This document shows, in pieces, positions 9,094 through 20,760 of a DNA stretch of 33,919 bases. Under the pieces are notes generated by a model. That model saw only the letters and a list, made by a program, of their open reading frames with translations, searched no databases and was not told the DNA's origin. Both the position numbers and the translations under genes were made by a program. Location: the NCBI GenBank assembly GCA_018067145.1, contig JAGPVD010000018.1, positions 1 through 33,919 on the forward strand. The letters run 5' to 3'. Source of the DNA: Methyloceanibacter sp. (lineage in GTDB: Bacteria; Pseudomonadota; Alphaproteobacteria; Rhizobiales; Methyloligellaceae). Numbering within the stretch: position 1 is the first letter of the stretch; every line of letters starts with the position of its first letter.

Positions 9094-9993
9094 ATGAAAC
9101 CCACGGCGCATCTTTTGCTCGCCCTGGTGGGCCTCTTCGCGCTGGCTGCTTCGGCGCAGGCGCAGGACTTAGGCGCACCGCTACAAAAGACGGTCACGAC
9201 ACCGACAGAGACAGCGCCAAACCTTCCTGGCGATGCAAAGACTGTGGCTTGGAGCAACTCTGACGTCGCGGAAGCCGTCTCGATGTGCAGGAAACAGCTG
9301 GCCGATGTGACGCTCGACTTTGAAAGGCTGCCGCCCCTCAAAGAGGGTAATTGCGGGACACCAGTTCCGATCCTCATTCGGTCGATCGGAAGCGATCCCG
9401 TGCTCGCCATCGATCCTCCCGCGACCATGACCTGCAAGATGGCCGTGGCTCTGGACACTTGGCTCAAGGAGCAGGTTCAACCTACGGCCACGGAGCTTTT
9501 CGGTACGCAGGTGGTGAAGCTTCGCAACGCCGCGTCCTATAAATGCCGGAACCGCTATGGCGGCGCCAACACCAAAATCAGTCAGCACGCGCTTGCCAAT
9601 GCACTCGATATCTCAGCGTTTGTCCTCGCTTCGGGAGAGCGAGTCACCGTGCTCGATGACTGGCCCCATGTGGCTCCGCCGATGCCCACGCCAAAGCCGA
9701 ACGCTGACGCCGAGACGCGTGACGCGGAAATGCCCGAGGCCGCCATCGCGGCGACCAAGATCATGGCCGTCCCTGCGCTACCGCCGGCACCCCCTCCCAT
9801 GGCCGAGCCGCCTGGCGATCAGCCTCTCGGCGAACAACCCAGAGGCCAACCGAAGTCGGCCTTCGTCAAAAAGATGCACCTAGAGGCCTGCAAGATGTTC
9901 GGCACGGTGCTCGGTCCAGAGGCCAATGACGCGCACAAGGACCATTTTCACCTCGACATGAAACCGCGCCGGGCCGCCAATTTTTGTGAGTAG
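9094..9993 (+). CDS. secreted extensin-like C-terminal domain protein
   Basis: Signal peptide MKPTAHLLLALVGLFALAASAQA; Extensin-like_C signatures (SYKCRNRYGG...ISQHALANALDISAFVLASGERVTVLDDW...FGTVLGPEANDAHKDHFHLDMK). ORF track begins at 9034. Confidence 0.85.
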   Translation: MKPTAHLLLALVGLFALAASAQAQDLGAPLQKTVTTPTETAPNLPGDAKTVAWSNSDVAEAVSMCRKQLADVTLDFERLPPLKEGNCGTPVPILIRSIGSDPVLAIDPPATMTCKMAVALDTWLKEQVQPTATELFGTQVVKLRNAASYKCRNRYGGANTKISQHALANALDISAFVLASGERVTVLDDWPHVAPPMPTPKPNADAETRDAEMPEAAIAATKIMAVPALPPAPPPMAEPPGDQPLGEQPRGQPKSAFVKKMHLEACKMFGTVLGPEANDAHKDHFHLDMKPRRAANFCE

Positions 9994-10053
9994 CCGCTCT
10001 TAAGCAGCAAACCATGTTTCCCCTGGAGGTTCTGGTCGCTTGGTTCCGTGGGT

Positions 10054-10070
10054 GCTAGCGTCACGCTAGC
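10054..10070. repeat. perfect inverted repeat GCTAGCG-TCA-CGCTAGC between the extensin-like gene and hemB
   Basis: Direct reading; 7-bp arms with a 3-nt centre, about 27 bp upstream of the hemB GTG. Confidence 0.7.
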
Positions 10071-10078
10071 TTTAGTAG

Positions 10079-11182
<1,104 letters not shown>

Positions 11183-11200
11183 GTTCCATTCCACACGCGT

Positions 11201-11824
11201 CTAGTCGGTGACCTTCATATTGGTGAAGAGCACGGTAGCGTCTTTTATCTTGTCAAAATTGTCGCCGGACAGCCCAAACCGCCAGCCGCCGGATGGCGAC
11301 TGCCCGCGCAGCGCCCGCACATTGGTCCCGTTGATATAGAACACCACGGAATTGCCTTTGGCGTCGACGCGAAGCGTGTTCGATGCGCCCGGCGTTGTGT
11401 TGATGGCGGGCGTCGGGATGTTGGCGGCGATGGTGCCGAACCATGCCCCGTCCTGTTTGCGAGAGATCCAGAAGCGGCCATTGTTGAGAATGCCGAACTG
11501 GTAATAGGTCCGGTTATTCTCTCCCCAGAAAAGGAGTGCCGCACCGAGCATCGGCTGGTCGCCAGATTCGGGCCAGACAGCCTCAGCGCAGATATCGGCG
11601 TCCTTGACCGTAAAGGTGACATTGAGATTCGATTGTAGATCGTCAGGGGGTAGCTTGAAGACAAAGGCGCCATCGCGCACTTCGATGGTCTCTTTGATCG
11701 ACCAACCGCCAGCGTCGTCTTCGAATTTATCCTCGAAGATGATGTTGCTGCCGTCGCAGGCCAGGGCCTGACCACCGCTGATGCATAGCCCCACGATTGC
11801 GAGCCCCAAGATCGTTTTGCGCAT
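11201..11824 (-). CDS. secreted LamG/DUF1080-like jelly-roll protein
   Basis: Signal peptide MRKTILGLAIVGLCISGGQALA; concanavalin-like pattern IIFEDKFEDDAGGWS...FWGENNRTYYQFGI...NTLRVDAKGNSVVFYINGTNVRALRG...GWRFGLSGDNF. Confidence 0.65.
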   Translation of the reverse strand: MRKTILGLAIVGLCISGGQALACDGSNIIFEDKFEDDAGGWSIKETIEVRDGAFVFKLPPDDLQSNLNVTFTVKDADICAEAVWPESGDQPMLGAALLFWGENNRTYYQFGILNNGRFWISRKQDGAWFGTIAANIPTPAINTTPGASNTLRVDAKGNSVVFYINGTNVRALRGQSPSGGWRFGLSGDNFDKIKDATVLFTNMKVTD

Positions 11825-11995
11825 GCCGGCTCCCCATAAGCACTCGTCGTGTCCCGCAAGACTGCTTACCGTGTCGCTTCAAACTCGACAACAGGTGCGC
11901 CGGTTCCCTTTGCCGGTTGGATGCCGCGCGCTTGTGTGAAGATGAAGAACTCACCATGTTTAAGCCTAGGCCATCGTCCCCGACTCGGAGAGATC

Positions 11996-12484
11996 ATGAA
12001 CGAACATCAGCTTCATTCAACCCAGACGAGCAACGGCATTCAGCGGCACGTCTTTAGTCCCGTGACTGAGTCGCAGCTATTCGACGCGGTCATCCGCAAA
12101 CGCTGTGTCGCCTTCATCATCGACGCGATCATCATCACGGTCCTATGGGCCATAGCCGTTGTCGTCGTGGCGGTGTTCGGGGTCATCACCTTGGGTCTCG
12201 GCTGGCTGCTGTTCGGGCTGGTGTTTCCGGCCGTCGGACTTGGCTACAACGCCTTCACCATCGGTGGGCCGAATGCATCCACCATCGGCCAGCGCATGAT
12301 GGGGCTAACCGTGCCCATGTGGTTCGGCGGCAAAGTAACGCCGCTGGTCGCCGCGTTCCATGCGCTGCTGTTCTGGTTCACGCTGGTGATCTTTTTCCCG
12401 CTCCTGCTTTGGGCCTTTTTCGACCCGCGCAAGCGTTGCCTTCACGATATTCTCGCAGGCGTCGTGGTCATCAACCGGGTCTAG
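11996..12484 (+). CDS. RDD family membrane protein
   Basis: RKRCVAFIIDAIIITVLWAIAVVVVAVF...GPNASTIGQRMMGLTV...FDPRKRCLHDILAGVVVI. Start moved to the MNEHQLHS Met. Confidence 0.87.
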   Translation: MNEHQLHSTQTSNGIQRHVFSPVTESQLFDAVIRKRCVAFIIDAIIITVLWAIAVVVVAVFGVITLGLGWLLFGLVFPAVGLGYNAFTIGGPNASTIGQRMMGLTVPMWFGGKVTPLVAAFHALLFWFTLVIFFPLLLWAFFDPRKRCLHDILAGVVVINRV

Positions 12485-12601
12485 CTTCGATCCATCCCTA
12501 AACATAGCGATATTGTGAGCAGCCAAGCGGATTGCGTGCCCGGCCTTCGATCAACTAAGCTTGTCGTGATTTGGCTTGGATTCGGTTCTGATCGGTGACC
12601 C

Positions 12602-13330
12602 GTGACGGAGCACAAGAGTAACTTTCCCGAGTTCTACATTACCTCGCCGCAGCCCTGCCCATATCTGCCGGGGCGGCTTGAGCGAAAGCTGTTCACCCAT
12701 CTCACCCGCGATAAGCCGGGCTTCCTTGTCGACAATCTGCTGAAGGGCGGCTTCCGGCGCAGCCAGAACATCGCCTATATGCCCTACTGCGATGCTTGCT
12801 CGGCTTGTGTGCCCGTGCGCATCTTGGTGGATGAATTTGTGCCGAAACGGTCTCTTAAACGCAACGCGCGCGACAATCTCGATCTCGTCGCCACTCGCGT
12901 GCCGGCGGCGCCGAGCTCCGAGCAATACGCGCTGTTCCGCGACTATATCGAGGCACGGCACGCCGATGGCGGCATGGCCGAGATGTCGGTGCTCGACTAT
13001 TCGTTGATGGTCGAAGACAGTGTGGTGGAAACCTTCGTCACCGAATATCGCAGGAAGCCAGACGAGAACGGCGAGACCCCGCTCCTTGGCGTTTCGCTAT
13101 GCGATCGCCTCAGCGACGGCATCTCGATGGTCTACAGCTTCTACGATCCCGACGTGTCGGCGCGCAGCCTTGGCACCTACATGATTCTCGATCACGTGAA
13201 CTATGCGCGTGAGCAGGGCTATGCCTTCGTCTATCTTGGCTATTGGATCGAGGGCTCGCCCAAGATGCGCTACAAGGACCGCTTTCAGCCGCAGGAGCGG
13301 CTAACGTCCAAGGGCTGGGTCCGCAGCTAG
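12602..13330 (+). CDS. bpt: aspartate/glutamate leucyltransferase (arginyl-tRNA--protein transferase family)
   Basis: [57 protein letters not shown]...YVYLGYWI-like core ([24 protein letters not shown]). GTG start. Confidence 0.93.
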   Translation: MTEHKSNFPEFYITSPQPCPYLPGRLERKLFTHLTRDKPGFLVDNLLKGGFRRSQNIAYMPYCDACSACVPVRILVDEFVPKRSLKRNARDNLDLVATRVPAAPSSEQYALFRDYIEARHADGGMAEMSVLDYSLMVEDSVVETFVTEYRRKPDENGETPLLGVSLCDRLSDGISMVYSFYDPDVSARSLGTYMILDHVNYAREQGYAFVYLGYWIEGSPKMRYKDRFQPQERLTSKGWVRS

Positions 13331-15588
13331 CCTTTCAATTTGGACGAACTGAACAACCCTGACTTCGGGAAGCCCCTGGGTGGCAGCCGCCCGGCCTGGG
13401 CGCGGCCGCCCCACCAATCGCGAAGGTCGGCGGATGAAAGCGTGAAGGTCCGCTCCGCCGCATCAATGTAGTTGAGACCTTCTTTCTTTGTGAATGTCTT
13501 GGCGTCGGCCAGGCCACCGTCCTTGTAGCGTTGCAGCCGGACGCCCTTGCCGCGTGGCATCTCCGGCAAGTCCTTTAACGGGAACAGCAGTAGCTTGCGG
13601 TTCTCACCAATCACCGCAACGCTATCGCCATCGGCGGGCACACACACCGCCGCCTCGTCGTCACCGCGCACATTCAAGATTTGCTTGCCCTTGCGAGTCA
13701 TGGCCACCACATCGTCTTCGGTGACGATGAAGCCGTGGCCGCTTGTGCCGGCGATCAGAAGTTTGCGGCCCGGCTGATGGACGAACAGCTCGACGCTGTC
13801 ACCGGCATCCTCGATATCCACCATGAGGCGGAACGGCTCTCCATGCCCCCTGCCTCCGGGCAGTTTGTCGGCGGGCAGCGAATAGAAGCGGCCATTGGTG
13901 GCGAAGAGTAGCAGCGTGTCTGTGGTCTGGGCGCGCACGAAACGCTTCAGCCGGTCGCCTTCCTTAAAAGTCAGGCTCTCCGGCTTGGTGTTGTGGCCAC
14001 GGACCGCCCGGATCCAGCCTTTATCGGACAGGACGATAGTGACCGGCTCTTTCTCGATCATCGCCTCGGCAAGTTCGATCTCGACGCCCTCGGGAGCGTC
14101 ATCGAAAGTGGTGCGCCTCTTGCCAAGCTCGGTCTTGTCGCCGAACTCCTTCTTCAGTTCCTTGATCTCTTCGGCAATGCGCTTCCACTGCTTGTCCTTG
14201 GAGGCGAGCAGCGATTTCACCTCTTTGCGCTCCGTCGTCAGGTTCGTGTGCTCGCGCCGAAGCTCCATCTCCTCAAGCTTGCGCAACGCACGCAGGCGCA
14301 TATTGAGGATGGCCTCGGCCTGCACCTCTGTGAGTTTGAAGGCGCGGATCAAGGCCGGCTTCGGCTCATCCTTCTCGCGGATGATCTTGATGACCTTGTC
14401 GAGATTCAAATAGACGATCAGATAGCCGGCAAGCACTTCCAGCCGGTGGTCGATCTTAGCCAGGCGGAATTTGGAGCGGCGGACAAGCACCACCAAGCGA
14501 TGGTCGAGCCATTCCAACAGCACCTGGCGCAAACTCAGCACATTAGGGATCTGGCCTTGGCTCAACACATTCATGTTGAGTGAGACGCGGGTCTCAAGCT
14601 CGGTCAGCTTGAACATCTGCTCCATGAGCAACATCGGATCGACCGTGCGGCTCTTGGGTTCCAGAATGAGACGCACGTCTTCCGCCGATTCATCGCGAAC
14701 GTCGGCGAGTAGCGGCAGCTTCTTCTGAAGCAGCAGCTCGGCGATGCGTGCGACAAGCCGCGCTTTCGGCACCTGATAGGGAATCTCGGTGATGACGATC
14801 TGGTAGCCGCCGCGGCTGGTGTCCTCTTGCTCCCAATAGGCGCGCAAGCGGAAACCACCGCGCCCGGTCTTGTAAGCTTGGACGATTTCTTCGCGCGTTT
14901 CGACAATCACCCCGCCCGTGGGCAGGTCCGGACCTGGCACGAGGTCGACAAGCTTGTCGGCGGTAGCCTTGGGAAACTTGATGAGATGAAGCGCGGCGTC
15001 GCACAGCTCGCCCACATTATGGGGCGGGATGCTGGTGGCCATGCCGACGGCAATACCGGAAGAGCCATTCGCCAGAAGATTGGGAAAGTTCGCGGGCAGC
15101 ACCGAGGGCTCCTGCTCGCGGCCATCGTAGTTGGGGCGGAAGTCGACGGTGTCCTCGTCGATGCCCTCCAGTAAATGCGCGGCCACCGCAGTTAGACGCG
15201 CCTCGGTGTAGCGGTCGGCAGCGGGGTTATCGCCATCGATATTGCCGAAATTCCCCTGACCATCGATGAGCGGGTAGCGGACGGAGAAATCCTGGGCGAG
15301 GCGCGCGAGCGCATCATAGATCGCCTGGTTCCCATGGGGATGGAAGTTGCCCATGGTGTCACCAACGATCTTGGCGCATTTGCGGAACTCACCCTGAGGC
15401 CCGAGCCGGAGCTGCTGCATGGCGTAGAGCACGCGCCTATGCACCGGCTTCAGACCATCGCGCACGTCGGGCAGCGCCCGGTGCATGATGGTGGACAGCG
15501 CATAAGCGAGGTAACGCTCCTCGAGCGCGTCTCGGAGATTGACCGGTTCAATCGGGCCCGAATCAGGGGGCGAAACTCTCTTTCCCAT
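13327..15588 (-). CDS. parC: DNA topoisomerase IV subunit A
   Basis: [43 protein letters not shown]...[41 protein letters not shown]. Confidence 0.96.
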   Translation of the reverse strand: MGKRVSPPDSGPIEPVNLRDALEERYLAYALSTIMHRALPDVRDGLKPVHRRVLYAMQQLRLGPQGEFRKCAKIVGDTMGNFHPHGNQAIYDALARLAQDFSVRYPLIDGQGNFGNIDGDNPAADRYTEARLTAVAAHLLEGIDEDTVDFRPNYDGREQEPSVLPANFPNLLANGSSGIAVGMATSIPPHNVGELCDAALHLIKFPKATADKLVDLVPGPDLPTGGVIVETREEIVQAYKTGRGGFRLRAYWEQEDTSRGGYQIVITEIPYQVPKARLVARIAELLLQKKLPLLADVRDESAEDVRLILEPKSRTVDPMLLMEQMFKLTELETRVSLNMNVLSQGQIPNVLSLRQVLLEWLDHRLVVLVRRSKFRLAKIDHRLEVLAGYLIVYLNLDKVIKIIREKDEPKPALIRAFKLTEVQAEAILNMRLRALRKLEEMELRREHTNLTTERKEVKSLLASKDKQWKRIAEEIKELKKEFGDKTELGKRRTTFDDAPEGVEIELAEAMIEKEPVTIVLSDKGWIRAVRGHNTKPESLTFKEGDRLKRFVRAQTTDTLLLFATNGRFYSLPADKLPGGRGHGEPFRLMVDIEDAGDSVELFVHQPGRKLLIAGTSGHGFIVTEDDVVAMTRKGKQILNVRGDDEAAVCVPADGDSVAVIGENRKLLLFPLKDLPEMPRGKGVRLQRYKDGGLADAKTFTKKEGLNYIDAAERTFTLSSADLRDWWGGRAQAGRLPPRGFPKSGLFSSSKLKG

Positions 15589-15619
15589 ATTCCGCGCTTA
15601 ACGCATCGCCGAGCCCGGC

Positions 15620-16351
15620 TCAAGCGGCGCGCGGATTCCTGACCAAAAGGTCAAGAAGGCGGCCGCGGGCCGCCGGCATTTTGAGGCCGTGAGGCGCCAG
15701 CACGTCACGCTCAAGGAAGTACCCGGTCAGGGCAAACCCGGCGGCGATATCGGCCTCACTTAAGGGCGCGGTCGCATCCAGCAGGAAGCCAGGCAGCGCC
15801 AGCATCTTGTCGGCATAGGGTTCCCCCGCCTCCCTCGACACGGCTCGGCTTGAGCGCGGCGACACATAGGCCAAGTCCTGGCTCGTGCCCGTGGCGGCGC
15901 ATTCGGAGAGGTCGAGGCCGAAGCCGAGCTCCTGCAGCATCTGGACCTCCCAATGGACCAGAAGCGCGGGCCAGATTTCAGGTTCCTCGAACGAACGCAC
16001 CACATGTAGCGTCGATGCAAAGAGTTCTGGGTGCGGATCACGCTCAGGCAGAAGTTTGAGAAGGCCGGCCATGGAACCAATGGCGGACAGCGCGCCTGCG
16101 TCATCGAAGACGCGAGCGCCATGCGCCTCCATCATCTCCACATTGTAGCCGCCGAGATGTTCAGGGAGCCGGGCCCGCCAGGTCACACGGATGAGATTTC
16201 CGGGTTGAAGAATGGGACGAATACGGCGGGAGCGCCCGCCTCGCACGAGGCCGAGATGGCGGCCATGTTCGAGCGTTAGCAATTCGGCTACCGCGCTCGT
16301 TTCCCCGAGCGGCTTTGCCGATAAGAAGATGCCTTCGTCGCTCCAGTCCAT
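15620..16351 (-). CDS. recO: DNA repair protein RecO
   Basis: MDWSDEGIFLSAKPLGETSAVAELLTLEHGRHLGLVRGGRSRR...QPGNLIRVTWRARLPEHLG; LQELGFGLDLSECAATG. Confidence 0.95.
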   Translation of the reverse strand: MDWSDEGIFLSAKPLGETSAVAELLTLEHGRHLGLVRGGRSRRIRPILQPGNLIRVTWRARLPEHLGGYNVEMMEAHGARVFDDAGALSAIGSMAGLLKLLPERDPHPELFASTLHVVRSFEEPEIWPALLVHWEVQMLQELGFGLDLSECAATGTSQDLAYVSPRSSRAVSREAGEPYADKMLALPGFLLDATAPLSEADIAAGFALTGYFLERDVLAPHGLKMPAARGRLLDLLVRNPRAA

Positions 16352-16365
16352 GGACTAAGCTTGGC

Positions 16366-17301
16366 CTATCCCTTGGGATAGTCCAGGCCCATCTCGCGGA
16401 ACCGCTCCGGGTCTTCACCCCAGCGCTCGCGCACCTTGACGAACAAGAAGAGATGCACGGGCACACCGACAATCTCGGCAATATCCGCGCGCGACGCGGC
16501 GCCGATCTCCTTGATCATAGAGCCCTTGGCGCCGAGCACGATGCGGCGTTGGCTCTCGCGCTCCACATAGATCGTCTGCTCGATGCGAATGCTGCCGTTC
16601 TTCAGTTCTTTCCAGACGATGGTCTCGACTGTGAGTGCGTAAGGCAGCTCTTCGTGGAGACGCAGGAATAGCTTCTCGCGGGTGATCTCCGCGGCGGTCT
16701 GGCGAAGTGAGGCGTCCGAGAGCTGATCCTCGGGGAAGAGCCAAGGACCCGGCGGCACAGCAGCGGCAAGAAAGGCTTTCAGGTCCGGAATGCCGTCGCC
16801 GGTGAGTGCCGAAATCATGAAGACCTGGTCAAAGACCCCGAGTTCGGAAAGTTCGTGGGTGAGGCGCAAAAGGTCCGGTTTCGCCACGAGGTCGATCTTG
16901 TTGAGGATGGCGATGGTGGGCCGTTTGATCCTCGGAAGACGTTCAATGAGAGGGCTCACCTTGGCATCGAGCCCGCGTTTTGCATCGATCACCAGCGCCA
17001 CGATGTCGGCATCGCCCGCGCGATCCCAGGCGGCTTGCGACATGGCACGGTCGAGCCTGCGTTTCGGCTGAAAGATGCCGGGCGTATCCACGAGAATGAT
17101 TTGAGCGTCATCCACCAGAGCCAGTCCACGCACGGGCCCACGCGTGGTCTGCGCCTTGTGGGTGACGATGGATACCTTGGCGCCGACCAGCGCGTTGGTC
17201 AGGGTCGACTTGCCGCTATTCGGTGCGCCAATCAGAGCCACGAAGCCGCAACGCCTCGCCTCCTCCGGCACGGTCTTTTTTTCGGACTCGGTCTCAGTCA
17301 T
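16366..17301 (-). CDS. era: GTPase Era
   Basis: GAPNSGKSTLTNALVGAKVSIVTHKAQTTR; DTPGIFQPKRRLDRAM; NKIDL; C-terminal KH domain IVLGAKGSMIKEIGAASR. ORF extends to 17322; Met at 17301 preferred. Confidence 0.96.
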   Translation of the reverse strand: MTETESEKKTVPEEARRCGFVALIGAPNSGKSTLTNALVGAKVSIVTHKAQTTRGPVRGLALVDDAQIILVDTPGIFQPKRRLDRAMSQAAWDRAGDADIVALVIDAKRGLDAKVSPLIERLPRIKRPTIAILNKIDLVAKPDLLRLTHELSELGVFDQVFMISALTGDGIPDLKAFLAAAVPPGPWLFPEDQLSDASLRQTAAEITREKLFLRLHEELPYALTVETIVWKELKNGSIRIEQTIYVERESQRRIVLGAKGSMIKEIGAASRADIAEIVGVPVHLFLFVKVRERWGEDPERFREMGLDYPKG

Positions 17302-18043
17302 CGGCAATCGGTCTCCAGACACCTTCGCGTATCAACATTGCGAGCGCCGCCGCCTGTTCGGCTTGCCGCTTATTATCCCCTTCCCCGTGTTCAGGGGCAA
17401 AACCCACGACGCGCACCTCTGTCGTAAAGCGCGGCGCATGATCGGGGCCCTCTCGCGCTGTCTCACGATATTGCGGCAATGGCCGGCCTTCGCCTTGGGC
17501 CCATTCCTGTAATGCCGATTTTGCGTCCGGCGCGGCAATCTCCAGATTGCCGAAATGGGGCTCCCAGTCGCGGTTCACGACGACACGGGCCACGTCATAT
17601 CCGGCATCGGAGAAGATCGCACCGAGAATGGCTTCGCAGCTGTCGGCCAGAATGGTCTTCTTGCCGCGCCCCCCGGAGGCGGCTTCGCCGACACTCATGT
17701 GAATGAAAGCGCCAAGCGACCAGCTTTGCGCGACCTCGGCGCAGGTCTCTGCGCGGACCAGGTGATTGAACCAGCGGGCCAGCTCGCCTTCACTCGCTTT
17801 TGGGAAGCGGCTGAGGAGCAATTCGGCCATGGCAAGACCAAGTACGCGGTCGCCTAGAAATTCGAGCCGCTCATTGTCTTCGTTGGGCTTGCTTCCGGGG
17901 CGTGCACTCGCATGAGTCAGGGCCAGCTTGAGAAGTTTGGGGTCGGAAAACTCATGTCCGAGCCGGGACGAAAGCGGGCCGAGATCCTTGGTGCTGCGTT
18001 TGGCCAACGCGCTCAGCGAACCGCTGTAAAGATGCGGTCCCAA
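17294..18043 (-). CDS. rnc: ribonuclease III
   Basis: ERLEFLGDRVLGLAMAELL catalytic motif; DSCEAILGAIFSDAGYD; C-terminal dsRBD. Exact start uncertain (overlaps lepB). Confidence 0.95.
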   Translation of the reverse strand: MGPHLYSGSLSALAKRSTKDLGPLSSRLGHEFSDPKLLKLALTHASARPGSKPNEDNERLEFLGDRVLGLAMAELLLSRFPKASEGELARWFNHLVRAETCAEVAQSWSLGAFIHMSVGEAASGGRGKKTILADSCEAILGAIFSDAGYDVARVVVNRDWEPHFGNLEIAAPDAKSALQEWAQGEGRPLPQYRETAREGPDHAPRFTTEVRVVGFAPEHGEGDNKRQAEQAAALAMLIREGVWRPIADD

Positions 18044-18768
18044 CGGACTTCCGTCGGCCAGCGCCAGAACTGCCAGAAGCTTGAGTCCTCATCGATGGAG
18101 AAGAAGATCACTTGCGCCTTACCCACCAGATTGACAAACGGCACGAAACCCACCTCGGCCAAGAAGCGGCTGTCGGTGGAATTGTCGCGGTTGTCGCCCA
18201 TCATGAAGAAATGTTCCTCGGGCACTTTGTAGACTTCGGTGTTGTCGCCAAAACCATCCTTGACCAGATCGAGCACGGGATAGCTGACACCGTTCGGGAG
18301 GATCTCTTCGTAACGCGCCATATGCCGCTCGCGGCCAGACGGGGCGGTCACAATATAGTCGTCGATCTCGACCTTCTCGATGGCGTTGCCGTTGATGTGT
18401 AGCACGCCATGGACCATCTGAATTTCGTCGCCCGGCAAACCGATCACACGCTTGATGTAATCCGTCTCGTTATCGCGCGGCAGCTTGAACACGGCGACAT
18501 CGCCGCGTTCCGGGTCGGAAGCCCAGATGCGGCCTGGGAAGAGGTTGATGCCGAAGGGAAATGAGTAGCGGCTATAGCCGTAAGTAAATTTTGAAACGAA
18601 GAGATAGTCGCCGACCAACAGGGTCGGGATCATGGAGCCCGAGGGAATGTTGAACGGTTGAAACAGAAAGACGCGCACGACCAGCGCGAGGATCAGCGCG
18701 TGAATAATGACGCGCACAGTATCCTTGGTGCTGCTCTTTTCTTCAGTCTTGTCGGCGTCCACGCTCAT
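18013..18768 (-). CDS. lepB: signal peptidase I
   Basis: FNIPSGSMIPTLLVGDYLFVSKFTYGYSRYSFP; GDVAVFKLP..TDYIKRVIGLPGDEI; MMGDNRDNSTDSR. Confidence 0.97.
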   Translation of the reverse strand: MSVDADKTEEKSSTKDTVRVIIHALILALVVRVFLFQPFNIPSGSMIPTLLVGDYLFVSKFTYGYSRYSFPFGINLFPGRIWASDPERGDVAVFKLPRDNETDYIKRVIGLPGDEIQMVHGVLHINGNAIEKVEIDDYIVTAPSGRERHMARYEEILPNGVSYPVLDLVKDGFGDNTEVYKVPEEHFFMMGDNRDNSTDSRFLAEVGFVPFVNLVGKAQVIFFSIDEDSSFWQFWRWPTEVRWDRIFTAVR

Positions 18769-18872
18769 GCGGGAACTCTCCTCGGTATCTTTTCAGGCCG
18801 GCTGTGGTCCGCGAGCCCCAATCCTTGAGACAGGCGCCCCTATAGCCCCTCCTCAGGGATCAGGCAAACGCC

Positions 18873-19283
18873 TCAGTCGCGTGCCGGACCCTTTAGGGCA
18901 GAGATGAGAACAATTGCCTGGGCGGACGGGAAATCGTCGGTGATAGTGAGATCGATGCGGACCTCATATCCATCCGGCGTTAGGCGCTGAAGGACAGCCG
19001 CCGCGCCCCCGGTCAGCTTCAATGTGGGGCGGCCTGACGCCAAATTTACGACGCCCATATCGCGCCAGTACACACCTTTGCTGAAGCCGGTGCCGAGCGC
19101 CTTGGCGCAGGCCTCCTTGGCTGCGAAACGTTTGGCATAGGAGGCGATGCGTTGAGCCCGACCGTCGGACTTTTGACGCTCAACGTCCGTGAACACGCGA
19201 TTTAAAAAACGCTCGCCGTAGCGCTCGATTGTTTTCTCCACGCGCCGAATGTCGATGAGGTCGTTACCGAGCCCGATAATCAT
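18873..19283 (-). CDS. acpS: holo-[acyl-carrier-protein] synthase
   Basis: [35 protein letters not shown]...[19 protein letters not shown]. Alternative GTG start at 19286. Confidence 0.95.
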   Translation of the reverse strand: MIIGLGNDLIDIRRVEKTIERYGERFLNRVFTDVERQKSDGRAQRIASYAKRFAAKEACAKALGTGFSKGVYWRDMGVVNLASGRPTLKLTGGAAAVLQRLTPDGYEVRIDLTITDDFPSAQAIVLISALKGPARD

Positions 19284-20086
19284 CACGCGCCACCTGACAT
19301 ATTTGCGGCCCGGCCTTTGCTCATGGCCTCACGCATGCGCCGCACGCTTTCGCTGAGACCACCGAACACGGCATCGCCCACGATAAAGTGGCCGATATTG
19401 AGTTCCACGATTTCAGGCAGCGCGGCGATGGTCTCAGCGGTCGCATAGTTGAGTCCGTGACCGGCATGGACTTCCAACCCGAGATCACGGGCGATGCGCG
19501 CGCCGTCGCGAATGGAATGCCACTCGGCTTTTGCGTCGTCATTCCGGCCGTCCGTCAACGCATCACACCACGGGCCTACATGAAACTCGATGGCCGGAGA
19601 GCGCAAACGTGACGCCGCCTCGATCTGCAGCCGCTCGGCGGCGATGAAGAGAGACACGCGAATGCCGGCGGCGCCAAGCTCGGCCACAACCGGCGCGAGA
19701 ACGTTGTGCTGAGCGACGACATCGAGCCCGCCTTCAGTGGTGCGCTCCTCGCGCTTCTCCGGCACGAGACATGCCGCATGGGGCTTGGCCTTAAGAGCGA
19801 TTTCCTGCATCTCGGACGTCGCCGCCATTTCCAAGTTGAGCGGACATTCCAGCTCGGCGATGAGACGTGCAATGTCGTCGTCGCGAATGTGGCGCCGGTC
19901 TTCGCGCAGATGGGCGGTGATATTGTCGGCGCCTGCCTCGACGGCAAGTTTGGCCGCACTGACCGGATCGGGATGCGCCCCACCGCGCGCGTTCCGCAAA
20001 GTGGCTACATGATCGATATTGATTCCGAGCCTGATCGGTGCGGTTCTCCCGTCACCACCGGCAGGATTTGTTTGGCCCGCGCTCAT
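19283..20086 (-). CDS. pdxJ: pyridoxine 5'-phosphate synthase
   Basis: [83 protein letters not shown]. Start set at MSAGQTNP. Confidence 0.96.
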   Translation of the reverse strand: MSAGQTNPAGGDGRTAPIRLGINIDHVATLRNARGGAHPDPVSAAKLAVEAGADNITAHLREDRRHIRDDDIARLIAELECPLNLEMAATSEMQEIALKAKPHAACLVPEKREERTTEGGLDVVAQHNVLAPVVAELGAAGIRVSLFIAAERLQIEAASRLRSPAIEFHVGPWCDALTDGRNDDAKAEWHSIRDGARIARDLGLEVHAGHGLNYATAETIAALPEIVELNIGHFIVGDAVFGGLSESVRRMREAMSKGRAANMSGGA

Positions 20087-20640
20087 TTCGTCCCCAAGGC
20101 GTCGCTGCGGGCCCGGAGGGCGCGACGGCGATGCTGGTAGGCATTCACTGTAGGCTTTACGAGCACGTAGCTCAGGGCGCCTAAGGCGAGCCCGATCGGT
20201 ATGGCACCGATCGTCATCGGCTTCAGCAATGGCCAAATCTGGTTGATGGTGGCGTGAAAATCTCCACTCCACAGGTCCGCGGGCGCCTTATGTGGCCCGC
20301 CCCCGAGGATCACGTGACCGACTTCGTAGCTGCTGACCCAGAACAAAGGATAGGTCAGCGGGTTGCCAACGAATGTTCCAAGGATCGCACCGACAATGCT
20401 ACCGCCGATGATCCAGGCCAATGTCGAGGCCATCACCATGTGGAAGCCAGCGTAGGGTGTGGCTGAAATGAAAACACCCGCGGCAAAGCCCAGGGCGACA
20501 GCGTGGGGCGTGGCACTCAGTCGACGCACGCGATGAATAATGTAGCGGGTCGAGCGAGACCAACTGCGGCGCGGCCAAAGCCATACGCGCAATTTCTGGT
20601 AACGACTCTCCGCCTCTCGGCGCCTGAACAGCATCATCAC
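20083..20640 (-). CDS. DUF2062 membrane protein
   Basis: [56 protein letters not shown]. Confidence 0.88.
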   Translation of the reverse strand: MMMLFRRREAESRYQKLRVWLWPRRSWSRSTRYIIHRVRRLSATPHAVALGFAAGVFISATPYAGFHMVMASTLAWIIGGSIVGAILGTFVGNPLTYPLFWVSSYEVGHVILGGGPHKAPADLWSGDFHATINQIWPLLKPMTIGAIPIGLALGALSYVLVKPTVNAYQHRRRALRARSDALGTK

Positions 20641-20760
20641 CTCGTCTGAAAAACCGGCTATTGTCGTCCGGCGACGCCATCCATTGGCGACAGAGCCCTA
20701 ACATATTTGGGTCTGTTTTTTCCAGATGCCAGCGGCGTAGCGCTTCTTGCTTAGTAGGCG

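Noticed and set aside
13993-14583. 196-aa + strand ORF opposite parC (and similar long antisense ORFs, e.g. 3517-4248, 6244-6927, 21095-21742, 27277-27900)
   Set aside because: Antisense shadows of high-GC coding genes; no recognisable motifs or independent signal.
20660-20700. TGTCG...CGCCA-N5-TGGCGACA inverted repeat between rsh and DUF2062
   Set aside because: Short arms, no T-tract, and GC-rich context makes such pairings common; not strong enough to call a terminator.
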